In this document: positions 16,927 to 26,600 of the stretch, piece by piece
Position numbering within the stretch: the stretch's first letter is position 1
Layout: each line of letters starts with the position of its first letter
NCBI GenBank assembly: GCA_902770195.1
Contig: CACXSA010000008.1
Coordinates: 1-58,954, forward strand
Origin: an uncultured Prevotellaceae bacterium
GTDB lineage: Bacteria; Bacteroidota; Bacteroidia; Bacteroidales; Bacteroidaceae
DNA length: 58,954 nucleotides
Reading direction: 5' to 3'
The notes under the pieces: generated by a model
Told to the model about the DNA's origin: nothing
The model's database searches: none
Seen by the model: only the letters and a program-made list of their open reading frames with translations
Made by a program: the position numbers and the translations under genes

Positions 16927-17035
16927 CAGGCGGTAGTCCTATGCGCGCATAGGTCATATTGTGTATGGAACTTATAAATAAATTAAGGTACGCATATAAT
17001 TATTTAAACAATATTATTCACTAAAGACAAAAATT

Positions 17036-20000
17036 ATGAGAACAGAATTTATCTACTCATTAGCTGCGTTAAGCGCTATCCCTGTGGTAGCCAATGCTGA
17101 CGCAGAAGCTTACAAAGCAGACAAGGTTCAGACTGTTGGCACAGCTAGCGATGTTGAGTTGGCAGTTGGTACTTTGGAAAAAGGTAATTACACCGTGACA
17201 AGTGCCGCCATTAGTGGTGCAGACCTGACCGTCAAGGTTATGGCAGGTGAAACACAGATTGCAAGTGGTGAAACAAAGAATGGCAAAGGAATCAGCCTTA
17301 ATTTCGTTGCAGAGAATCAATTAACCGATGTGAAGATTGTCCTGGTACATGGTACCACGGCTATCACCGTTCCTGCTCCTGTCGTCACGCTGAAGTTTGA
17401 CTTTGCTGGCATAGCCAACAAGCTACAGATTGAGCACAATAAACTGACACAGGCCCTGGCAAGCTACGAGTATCCTGAAAAGACTACTGAAAATACTGCT
17501 GCAGTTGGTTATTACGATCGCATTGTGGCCATTTCCGCTGCTGACTACAAGTTCTATGTAGATAATACTGAAGGTGTGCAGGAATTGTATGCAGACCAGT
17601 CAAAGGTTACAGGCATGGCACTCTATAATGCTATTCAGGGAACGTTTAATACTGCTAAGGACAATGAGAAGGCTTATCAGGAGAAAACTCTCGGTGGTGG
17701 TAATGGTCTGCTGGGTCAGTATAATGCTATTTACAATGGTTTGAACACCCCAACGGTTACCTATGTTACTGACGCTTTGACTGATGCAAAGACTGCTGCA
17801 GAGACTGCATATAATACATATATCGCAGATGTAACAAACTTTGATAATCGTACCGCTGCAAAGAATGCCATTGCTGCCTATAAGACTGCTTTGGATGGCG
17901 TAGTATCTGTCAAGAACGACAACGAGGGAGCAAAGACCGAACTTCTTGAGGCTCTGAATTCCGTTTATGGTGCTGTCAACAGCTACTATGCACAGACTCT
18001 GACTGCCATCAATACCAACTACGATGGTGAGCGCTATGCAGAACTGAAAGGTGAGCTGACAACTGCATTGGAGGCTATTGTTGGTGGAAAAGACTATACA
18101 GATGTGCAAACTGCCATCAATACGGCTTATACCAACAAGACTGCAAAGGCAGATAAGAATACCCTGATCAATCAGATTGCAGCCTTCAAGCAGAAGATTA
18201 CCCAGAAGACATCTGACTTCAATGCCTTGAAGGATCAGCTGGCTGCCGCTTATACTACTTATGATGAGCAGAAGGCATCTGCTGATGAGCTGATAAAGAA
18301 TGCTCCCGATGACCTCGGTACAGAGAAGCAGGCTGTTTTGGATGCTGTTCAATCTCTGGAGACCTTTATCAAGGCTAACGATACAGAGGCTACCATTGGT
18401 AACTTGACACAGGATGCAATTGGCAATTTGGTTAATGACATTTCTGCTGCTAAGGTGGCATACAGCGACAAGAAGGCTAAGTATGACAAGTACACTGCTG
18501 TGATGGAATCTGTTGATGCTAAGGCAACAGCTCTGACTACTGCTGAAACTGCTGCAGACACCTATGCTAAGACTACGAAGAAACTGGATGAGAATGTTTA
18601 CAAGCCTTCTACCATCTGGGCTTCCACGACTGGTGCTATTGGCTTCTTGATTAATCAGTTGAAAGGTGCAGTGGAAGAAAACGAGTGGACTGCAGCTGAA
18701 TTCGAGACGACGGAGGAGTTCAAGGACGCTATGGCTGAAATCCAGACGGCTATTGACGACTTCGCATCTAATGCCCAGGCAGCTACCGATCTCTATGCTA
18801 CTATCGCTGGACAGGTGGCTACTGCTGGAACAGAGAAGACCAAAACGCTCGCTATCTCTGGTATCGACCAACTGAATGTTTGGACCAGCCAGGTGACAAC
18901 CGATGAAGCTATTAAGGCTCGTACACCTTATGAAACTGTTATTGGCCAGATTGGCGGTACCGATCCCGAAACGCTTGATGGTAATATTAAAAACTGGTTT
19001 GACAAACTGACAGCTGCTGTTGACAAAACTGAACCATACAATCCCGATCCAAAGGCAGCTGGCTACAAAGACAATATCCTGGGTTATCTGCTGTCTGAGC
19101 TGAAGGATTTCAGCGGTGATGCTTCTAAGGTATTGGCCGACGACATCGCTACGCTGAAGGCTATCCAGTTAAACTATCAGAAAGACGAGGAGGCATTCCT
19201 TGCTCAGGTGGATCAGCAGCAGATTGAAGGTATTAAGACCATGATCAATACCAAGGCTACTGAATTCGGAGAGTTAATTGCTCTATTGCAGAAGGACATT
19301 GATGATGGTAAGTTAGGTAAGATAAAGGGTGGCTTGCTGCAGACCGAAATCAATGCCATTAGTAAGAAGATTAACGATGCTACGGCAGTTGCTGCAAAAC
19401 AAGATGCTACAAAGGCAGAAGTATCAGCAGCATACAACGCTATTAAGGTTCTGAACGATGCCGGTAAGGATATCCCGACAGCTCAGCAGCACGCAACTGA
19501 GTATAAAGCCGCATTTGAAACGTTCACTGAAAATTACAATACCCTGAATGGTACTGAAGAAGATTCTCAATATGCTGGAACTGTTTATGGATTGAAGGCA
19601 AAGGTTAAGGTCCAGAAGGATGCTATTGATGGTTTGGCAAATCTGTCTGCCGACCAGAAGACTGCTCTGAAGGGTAAAGTGGATGCCGTTAAGGTGGTTA
19701 AGCAGGAGGGTGAGCCTGCTGTCGATGTAACCTATACGATTGCTACAATCGATGACTTCATCAAAGAAGCTTGGCAGAATGAAGAACTCACTAATGCAGA
19801 GGTTACCAAGTATCAGGGCATTATATCGGATCTGAAGACAGCAACCGGCACTCCTGTTACCCAGGCAACCCGTTTGAATGTGCTGGAGGGTAATCTGGCA
19901 GCTATTGACTTTAATGCCGCTAAGACAGCAATCCTTGCCAAGGATCCTAACACAGAGGGCTTCTTCGTCGTAAATAAGCTTCTTGGTAATGAGAAGGCTG

Positions 20001-23000
20001 GTCAGTGTACCTTCGACTTTAATAAGCTCAAGTCAACCATCGAGGCTGATGAAGACATCACTGAGGCTGATGTGACTACGTATGAAGGTCAGATTAATAC
20101 TCTGAAAGGTGTTATTAATGGTCTTCCTAAAGCTGCTGAGGATAACCTGAATGCATTGAATGCTGCCAAGAAGGCTTACAGTGATAATAAGCCTGAGAAG
20201 ATTGAGGAGCAGGGTGCTGTTCAGAGGTACGAGAATTATGTAGCAATACTGAAGGCTGAGCGTCAGACCACTGCACTTGAAGGTCAGCTGGCTACTCTCG
20301 CTACTTTGAAGGAAGCTTTGGATCAGCTGATGGCAGACGCTGAGGCTCACTATGCTGCCGGTACTGCAAGTGCTACAGACGCAACCAACATCAATAACAA
20401 GGCTAATGAGATTAAGGGTAAGTTCGACGAGTATTATAATGAGGTGAACTACAACGCTCAGGTTGCTGCCGACAATTTGGCTCAGTATAATCTGATTAAG
20501 GATGCCAAGACTAAGGTTCAACAGACATACGACGATGTAGCTGCTTCTGTCATCAATGCTTATAAGAACTTCAAGAGCGAGGAACTGCAGTCAGCTACTG
20601 CTCAGGCTCAGGCTGAGCTGGAGAATCTGCTGGATTACCTCGTTGGCTATGACGAGTTGGTTAATGGCGACCAGGGTATCTGGACTCGTGCAAACGCAGC
20701 ATACAATGCTGTTGTTTCGCCCGAGAAGTTCGATGGTGCTCCTTATGTTGCTGAGTTCGAGGTTGTAAATGGTCAGATTCAAAGCTTGACGACGGCTCTA
20801 ACCGATAAGATTGAGCCTCTCTTCGCTGAAGCCGTGAGCAATTCTGTTAACAGCTACAGCGAGGCTATCACCATTTCTAAGGCTAAGGTTGCTAAGTTCT
20901 CTGCAACAGACAAGGATCTGACTGAGGCACAGTTGAATGCTCTCTATGCAGCAATTGACGGCAAACTGAAAGCTATCAATGATGTGAAGGATGATTCTGA
21001 AAAGATTGCCGATCTTGATGCTGCTTTGGTAGCTGCTGCCGATGCAGATACTGGTATCAAGGTTTCGATTACTAACGTTGAGCAGGAACAGGCCCAGACT
21101 GCTTTGGCAACGTTGCTCAATGCTATTCCTGATCCAAATGTTAACCTTCAGGAGGAGGCTGATCAGAACTCTTATAATACACTTAATACCAGAATTAACA
21201 GTACAACTGAAAAGAACAAGCAATATCGTGTTAACAACTTCTCAACGATGAAGGCTGAGTTACAGAGACTGAAGGCCGTAGCAGAGAAGTATGCTGCAGA
21301 TCAGGCTGCTATTGCTGAAACGACAACTGCCATCAATACGGCTGCCGCAGCAGTTAATGGCCTTGTTGCTGATTACGGCACATTCGCTGCAGGTTTCGAG
21401 GTGAAGGCTGATGTTGAGGCTGTTAAGGCAGAACTCGATAAGTATCCTGTTGCTAAAATCACTGCTGAGAACGCTGAGGCATGGAAGACCGCTGCAGAGG
21501 CTATTCCTGGTGCAGTAACTGAGGTTTACAATAAACTGTTCGACAAAGAAGATGCAGCTATCAAGGATCTCATCAAGCAGGCTAAGGAAGAAAACCTGAC
21601 TTACAAGTATGAAGGAGAGAATCCTAACTTGACGAAGGAGGCACTTAGCGCTAATATTACTGCTGAGGAAGGAAAGCTTGCAGCTGCCGAGACAGACGTG
21701 GCTCGTGATTCTGAGGATGCTCAGTACAAGACTAAGAAGGACGCTCTGACGGATGGTACTTATGCTAATAACCTGAAGGCTATCGAGGGTAAGCTGAATA
21801 GCTACATCCTGACGATGACCACTGGTAATGGTACGAATATCAATCAGGCTATCCTTGCCAACTTGGAGGCTACCACGGACGCTCAGTATAGTAGAATGAC
21901 TACTTTGTATAATAGTATCAAAAATGCAAAGTATAAGGATGTAAATAACACTAAAAAGCCTTACTCTACAACTAAGGTGAATGGTGCTAGAAATGAAATC
22001 CTGAATTCAATTGGTGATGTCCAGAATTACATCGGTGCTCATGAGTTGGAGATTGCTGCATACGAGAGCAATGTCGAGGCTATGCAGGCTGACATCAATA
22101 CCGCTCTTGATAACTTCGAGACTCTTGTGAATACAGAGAAGGAGAAGCAGTACCTCGCATTTGTTGCTGCCGACGAGCAGGCAATTGCTGCTGCATGGAA
22201 AGTATCTGATGACGCGATTGCTACAGCCCAGACTTCCATCAGCTTCATGGATAGCCAGTTAAGCCAGTATGGTAGTGCTGATAAATATGTAAACAAGGTT
22301 GGCAAGCTGAAGGATCAGATTACTGCTGCGAATGCTGTTCTTGCTGATGCTAAGACTGCTGCAGAAAGCTTGACTACGCTCAGAGATAAGTATGTTGAGG
22401 CTGTCAATACCCAAGGTGATGTAGACGCTCAGTTGGCTGATGTAGCTAACAACTGCGCTGATATCATTGCTATGGCTAAGCAGGATTACATTGATGCATT
22501 CATTGCTGGTCTGAACGCTCAGATCATTGCCGATACTTGGACCAATAGTTCAAACTACACGGCTACTGATAAGGCAACTCTGACAAATGAACGGAATGAT
22601 CTTAAGCAAAGTGTAGAAGATCTGAAGGCTGATGCAGAGCTACGTAACCAGGCTGAGGATATTCATTATGAGGTGGCTCCTTGGATCAATAAGGGTGTTA
22701 TCACAACCTTGAATGAGGGTGCAGAGAAGTTCGCTACTGATCTGGCTAAACTGAAGCAGGATCTGAAGGATATGTCACTCGCTGAGGATGTCAAGGGTCA
22801 CATTGTTCCTGGTAAGGAAGAGATTGATACCGACGACATGGAGGCTCTGGCAGACATCATCCTGAATGGTGAGGAAGCTACAGCTGACAATGCTCGTTGC
22901 GACGTCAACGGCGATAACGAGATTGACGTTACCGACCTGGTATGGCTGCGCTACTTCCTGGTACACGGCGAATGGCCCAATGCACAGGCTCCTGCTGGTG

Positions 23001-23536
23001 CTCCTGCACTTCATACGTTCGGCAACGGTGGCATTGATAACGTCACTATGGAGGCTACAGCAAACGGCAACATCACCCGTGTGGCTATCAACCTCACCAA
23101 CGAGACGGTATTCAAGCACTTCCAGTTGAACCTGCAGTTGCCTATGGGTGCTAAGGTTGTCGGTCAGAGACTGGGCGAGCGCGTAGAAGGTGCTAACCTG
23201 CTGATTGCTCAGAACGATAACGAGGTACGCATGCTGGCTGTATCTACTGCCAACAACGTATTCGCTGGTAATGAAGGTGCTGTTGTTTACCTCGACATCG
23301 AGAACCTGACAGGTGACGTTAACATTGAGAAGGTTATCTTCGTTGATACCGCACTCAATAGTCACCGTCTGAACGCTGGCGAAACAACTGGTATCGCTGA
23401 TCGTATCAGCAACGCTATCGAGAACGCTGGTCAGAAGATCTACGACCTCGGTGGTAGGCTGATGAACGGTGTGAAGAAGGGCATCAACATCATCCGTAAT
23501 GCCGACGGTAGCACGAAGAAGGTTATCAATAAGTAA
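17036..23536 (+). CDS. Giant secreted helical-repeat protein with dockerin-like and cohesin-like C-terminal modules (2166 aa)
   Basis: Signal peptide in residues 1-21 (hydrophobic run ending VVANA). Residues about 25-120 are beta-rich. Residues about 120-1925 are long Ala/Lys/Glu/Thr-rich helical repeats with recurring AYN, TAA and KA segments, resembling FIVAR or other bacterial surface stalks. Residues about 1926-1985 resemble a dockerin: an EF-hand-like DVNGDNEIDVTDLVWLRYFL preceded by a degenerate partner helix (EIDTDDMEALADIIL). Residues about 1990-2115 look like a cohesin/CBM-type beta sandwich (FQLNLQLPMGAKVV ... GAVVYLDIE). The end (YDLGGRLMNGVKKGINII ... TKKVINK) is a T9SS-like tag. 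I infer an exported surface stalk. Domain names are by eye and need a profile search. Confidence 0.75.
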   Translation: MRTEFIYSLAALSAIPVVANADAEAYKADKVQTVGTASDVELAVGTLEKGNYTVTSAAISGADLTVKVMAGETQIASGETKNGKGISLNFVAENQLTDVKIVLVHGTTAITVPAPVVTLKFDFAGIANKLQIEHNKLTQALASYEYPEKTTENTAAVGYYDRIVAISAADYKFYVDNTEGVQELYADQSKVTGMALYNAIQGTFNTAKDNEKAYQEKTLGGGNGLLGQYNAIYNGLNTPTVTYVTDALTDAKTAAETAYNTYIADVTNFDNRTAAKNAIAAYKTALDGVVSVKNDNEGAKTELLEALNSVYGAVNSYYAQTLTAINTNYDGERYAELKGELTTALEAIVGGKDYTDVQTAINTAYTNKTAKADKNTLINQIAAFKQKITQKTSDFNALKDQLAAAYTTYDEQKASADELIKNAPDDLGTEKQAVLDAVQSLETFIKANDTEATIGNLTQDAIGNLVNDISAAKVAYSDKKAKYDKYTAVMESVDAKATALTTAETAADTYAKTTKKLDENVYKPSTIWASTTGAIGFLINQLKGAVEENEWTAAEFETTEEFKDAMAEIQTAIDDFASNAQAATDLYATIAGQVATAGTEKTKTLAISGIDQLNVWTSQVTTDEAIKARTPYETVIGQIGGTDPETLDGNIKNWFDKLTAAVDKTEPYNPDPKAAGYKDNILGYLLSELKDFSGDASKVLADDIATLKAIQLNYQKDEEAFLAQVDQQQIEGIKTMINTKATEFGELIALLQKDIDDGKLGKIKGGLLQTEINAISKKINDATAVAAKQDATKAEVSAAYNAIKVLNDAGKDIPTAQQHATEYKAAFETFTENYNTLNGTEEDSQYAGTVYGLKAKVKVQKDAIDGLANLSADQKTALKGKVDAVKVVKQEGEPAVDVTYTIATIDDFIKEAWQNEELTNAEVTKYQGIISDLKTATGTPVTQATRLNVLEGNLAAIDFNAAKTAILAKDPNTEGFFVVNKLLGNEKAGQCTFDFNKLKSTIEADEDITEADVTTYEGQINTLKGVINGLPKAAEDNLNALNAAKKAYSDNKPEKIEEQGAVQRYENYVAILKAERQTTALEGQLATLATLKEALDQLMADAEAHYAAGTASATDATNINNKANEIKGKFDEYYNEVNYNAQVAADNLAQYNLIKDAKTKVQQTYDDVAASVINAYKNFKSEELQSATAQAQAELENLLDYLVGYDELVNGDQGIWTRANAAYNAVVSPEKFDGAPYVAEFEVVNGQIQSLTTALTDKIEPLFAEAVSNSVNSYSEAITISKAKVAKFSATDKDLTEAQLNALYAAIDGKLKAINDVKDDSEKIADLDAALVAAADADTGIKVSITNVEQEQAQTALATLLNAIPDPNVNLQEEADQNSYNTLNTRINSTTEKNKQYRVNNFSTMKAELQRLKAVAEKYAADQAAIAETTTAINTAAAAVNGLVADYGTFAAGFEVKADVEAVKAELDKYPVAKITAENAEAWKTAAEAIPGAVTEVYNKLFDKEDAAIKDLIKQAKEENLTYKYEGENPNLTKEALSANITAEEGKLAAAETDVARDSEDAQYKTKKDALTDGTYANNLKAIEGKLNSYILTMTTGNGTNINQAILANLEATTDAQYSRMTTLYNSIKNAKYKDVNNTKKPYSTTKVNGARNEILNSIGDVQNYIGAHELEIAAYESNVEAMQADINTALDNFETLVNTEKEKQYLAFVAADEQAIAAAWKVSDDAIATAQTSISFMDSQLSQYGSADKYVNKVGKLKDQITAANAVLADAKTAAESLTTLRDKYVEAVNTQGDVDAQLADVANNCADIIAMAKQDYIDAFIAGLNAQIIADTWTNSSNYTATDKATLTNERNDLKQSVEDLKADAELRNQAEDIHYEVAPWINKGVITTLNEGAEKFATDLAKLKQDLKDMSLAEDVKGHIVPGKEEIDTDDMEALADIILNGEEATADNARCDVNGDNEIDVTDLVWLRYFLVHGEWPNAQAPAGAPALHTFGNGGIDNVTMEATANGNITRVAINLTNETVFKHFQLNLQLPMGAKVVGQRLGERVEGANLLIAQNDNEVRMLAVSTANNVFAGNEGAVVYLDIENLTGDVNIEKVIFVDTALNSHRLNAGETTGIADRISNAIENAGQKIYDLGGRLMNGVKKGINIIRNADGSTKKVINK

Positions 23537-23574
23537 CCTGACATTCAGTGACTACTGATTCTGAATAGGAAAGA

Positions 23575-23610
23575 TGTGTGCGTGGCTCCCACGCGGGGGT
23601 TGCGCACACA
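23575..23610 (+). terminator. Hairpin between the two giant genes
   Basis: An 8-bp outer stem TGTGTGCG/CGCACACA (23575-23582 with 23603-23610) encloses a GC-rich interior. It has no T-tract, so it may be an attenuator, mRNA end-stabiliser or weak terminator within a two-gene operon. Confidence 0.4.
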
Positions 23611-23654
23611 TTATAATAAAAGAGACTTATACACAACAAAACAATTAATTCAAT

Positions 23655-26600
23655 ATGAAGAGTAAGTACTATTCTACATGGATACAGCGAATGGCTGCGC
23701 TGATGTTTGTCCTGTTAGGCAGCATTAGCACCTTGCTGGCAGAAACGAAGCTCTATATCGAGGACTTCAGCATTTCTGCAGGTGAGACTAAGAAGGTAGC
23801 TGTTTGTCTGGATACGGACGAGGAGACAATCTACTCTGTTAGGATGACTCTGGCCCTGCCTGCTGGTCTGCAGCTTGTAGCTGACGGTAACAAGATAAAG
23901 ACTGAGATTGCCAGTGAGCGTACTGGAGCATTGACGATGGAGTCTTCTATTGCTAATGGCAATATCATGTTCTCTGACCTGATGAGAACTTCTGCCATTA
24001 ATGCTGGCAAGGGTCCCATCTTCTACGTTTTCGTTAAGGAGAATGGCCTGGCCGATAGTGGCGTCATCAATATCTCTGGCGTCGAGTTGAAGCGTCAGGA
24101 CAAGTCAAAGGTTGATGGCGTTGTCGTTACCGGTCCTACGGTTACGAAGAACGGTTCTGCATCTGGCGGTGTTTCTATCGCTTTCGATAATAGCGAAGTG
24201 ACCATGGGTGCTGGCGAGACCAAGACCATCTCTGTTTCTATGGACAACACAGGTAAGGAGATTCAGGGCTTCCAGGCTACGCTGGTTCTTCCCGACGGAT
24301 GGACTGCTGAGGTGACTGGTCCCCGTGGTACTGTTACCTATCAACCTGCTACGGGTAAGATTGTCAATATGACTGGTTTTACCGGTATTTCAGGTGCCGT
24401 GCTGAACATTACGCTGACATCACCCTCTACTTTCGTAGCTGGTTCTGTTCCCGTTCAGCTGACTGGTATTAAGGCAACCGTTAACTATGCAACAGTGAAC
24501 CTGTCGGATATTACCTCTACAATCAACGCAACTTCTTCTGTTGCCGAAAAACCAACAGTGGCTTTTGCTGCTGAGGAATCGGTGATCTATCCAGGAAAGA
24601 CTGCTAACATTGAGGTCAACATGACTAATAGCGGTATTGTTGTTGATGGTTTCCAGGCTGACCTTGTCCTTCCTACCGGATGGACTGCCAATGTATCTGG
24701 CTTGCGTGGCACTTATCAGTATAATGCCAATAATGGTCGCATCATGAATTCCGTAGGTGTGCCCGGTGATGAGGGTGCATTGTTTGCACTGTCTCTCACT
24801 GCTCCTGCCGACTTCGAGGGTGAGGCTACTGTTCAGCTGACCAATGTGAAGACTACCATCAACATGGCAAGTGTCAAGTTGGACAACATTACCATGAAGG
24901 TACTCGCTAAAGATGCAGATAAGGAAACTGCCCTTGCTGCCCTGAAGGACGAGATTACCGCTGCTACAACTCTGTTGGGCGAGGCTGACAAGACTGTTGA
25001 GCCAGCTAAGAGCCTGAGCGACGCCATTGTTGCTGCACAGGGTGAGGTTGAGGCTGCAGAGGCTGACATGATGGTTGCAACTGTTGAGGGTCTCAACACT
25101 GCTACTGAAACACTGAAGGCTGCCGAGCAGACTTATCAGGATGCTGTGAAGGCTGCAGAAGAGAAAGCTGCTGCCAAGAAGGCATTGGCTGACGAGATTA
25201 CTGCTGCTACCACTCTGTTGGGCGAGGCAGACAAGACAGTTGAGCCAGGTAAGAGCCTGAGCGACGCTATTGTTGCTGCTCAAGCAGTGCTGGACAACGT
25301 AGAAACTACTACTGAACAGTATAATGAGGCTGTTACAACCCTGAAGGCTGCTGAAGAGGCTTACGATGCTGCTGTCAAGGCTGCTGAGAAGGCTGCTGCC
25401 AAGTCTGCTCTGACCGATGAGATCTTGGCTGCTAACACCCTGTTGGGCGATGCAGACCAGACTGTCGAGCCAGGTAAGAGCTTGAACGACGCTATCGTTG
25501 CTGCTAAGGCTGTACTGACCAGTGACGAATCTACTACTGAGCAACTGAATGCTGCCATTGAGACGCTGAAAGCTGCTGAGCAGACTTATCAGGCTGCAGA
25601 AGAGAAGGCTGCTGCCAAGAAGGCATTGGCTGACGAGATTACTGCTGCTACCACTCTGTTGGGCGAGGCAGACCAGACTGTTGAGCCAGGTAAGAGCCTG
25701 AGCGACGCTATTGTTGTTGCTCAAGCTGTGCTGGACAACGTAGAAACTACTATTGAACAGTATAATGAGGCTGTTACAACCCTGAAGGCTGCTGAAGAGG
25801 CTTACGATGCTGCTGTCAAGGCTGCTGAGAAGGCTGCTGCCAAGAAGGCATTGGCTGACGAGATTACTGCTGCTACCACTCTGTTGGGCGAGGCAGACAA
25901 GACTGTTGAGCCAGGTAAGAGCCTGAGTGACGCTATTGTTGCTGCTCAAGCTGTGCTGGACAACGCAGAAACTACTACTGAACAGTATAATGAGGCTGTT
26001 ACAACCCTGAAGGCTGCTGAAGAGGCTTACGATGCTGCTGTCAAGGGTGCTGAGAAGGCTGCTGCCAAGAAGGCATTGGCTGATGAGATTACTGCTGCTA
26101 CCACTCTGTTGGGCGATGCAGACAAGACTGTTGAGCCAGGTAAGAGCCTGAGCGACGCTATCGTTGCTGCTAAGGCTGTACTGACCAGTGACGAATCTAC
26201 TACTGAGCAACTGAATGCTGCCATTGAGACGCTGAAAGCTGCTGAGGAAGCTTTCTCGAAGGTAGTTAGTGAGGAGGAAGCTGTCAAGGCTGCTAACGAA
26301 AAGCTGGCTGAGCTGAAAGCTGCTGCTGAGGCTCTGAAGGTTTCTGAGGAGGCTAAGGCTTACGACGACGAGACTGTGAAGGCTGCTGTTGCAACTGCTG
26401 AGCAGGCTATCGCTGACGCTAACACAGCTGTTGCTGCTGTAGAGGCTGTCATTGCTGAGGGTAAGCTCGCAACTGATAATAAGGAGGCACTTGCCGCTGC
26501 TATCGCTGCTGCTGAGAAGGCTATCGGTGACGCTAACACAGCTATCGCTGCTGCTGAGAAGGCATACAATGACGCCAAGGCTGCATCATCCACATTTGCT

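Noticed and set aside
17600-18871. 423-codon minus-strand open frame inside the 2166-aa gene
   Set aside because: Composition (Ser/Cys/Leu-rich) is what the reverse strand of this coding bias gives; no start context or domain.
23575-23610. Strong terminator separating the two giant genes
   Set aside because: The hairpin lacks a T-tract and no new promoter is obvious before 23655, so the genes are more likely in one transcript.
24420-26210. 596-codon open frame on the minus strand opposite the giant gene
   Set aside because: It is the shadow of the repetitive Ala/Lys-rich coding strand; its Ser/Leu/Val repeats have no family features and no promoter.
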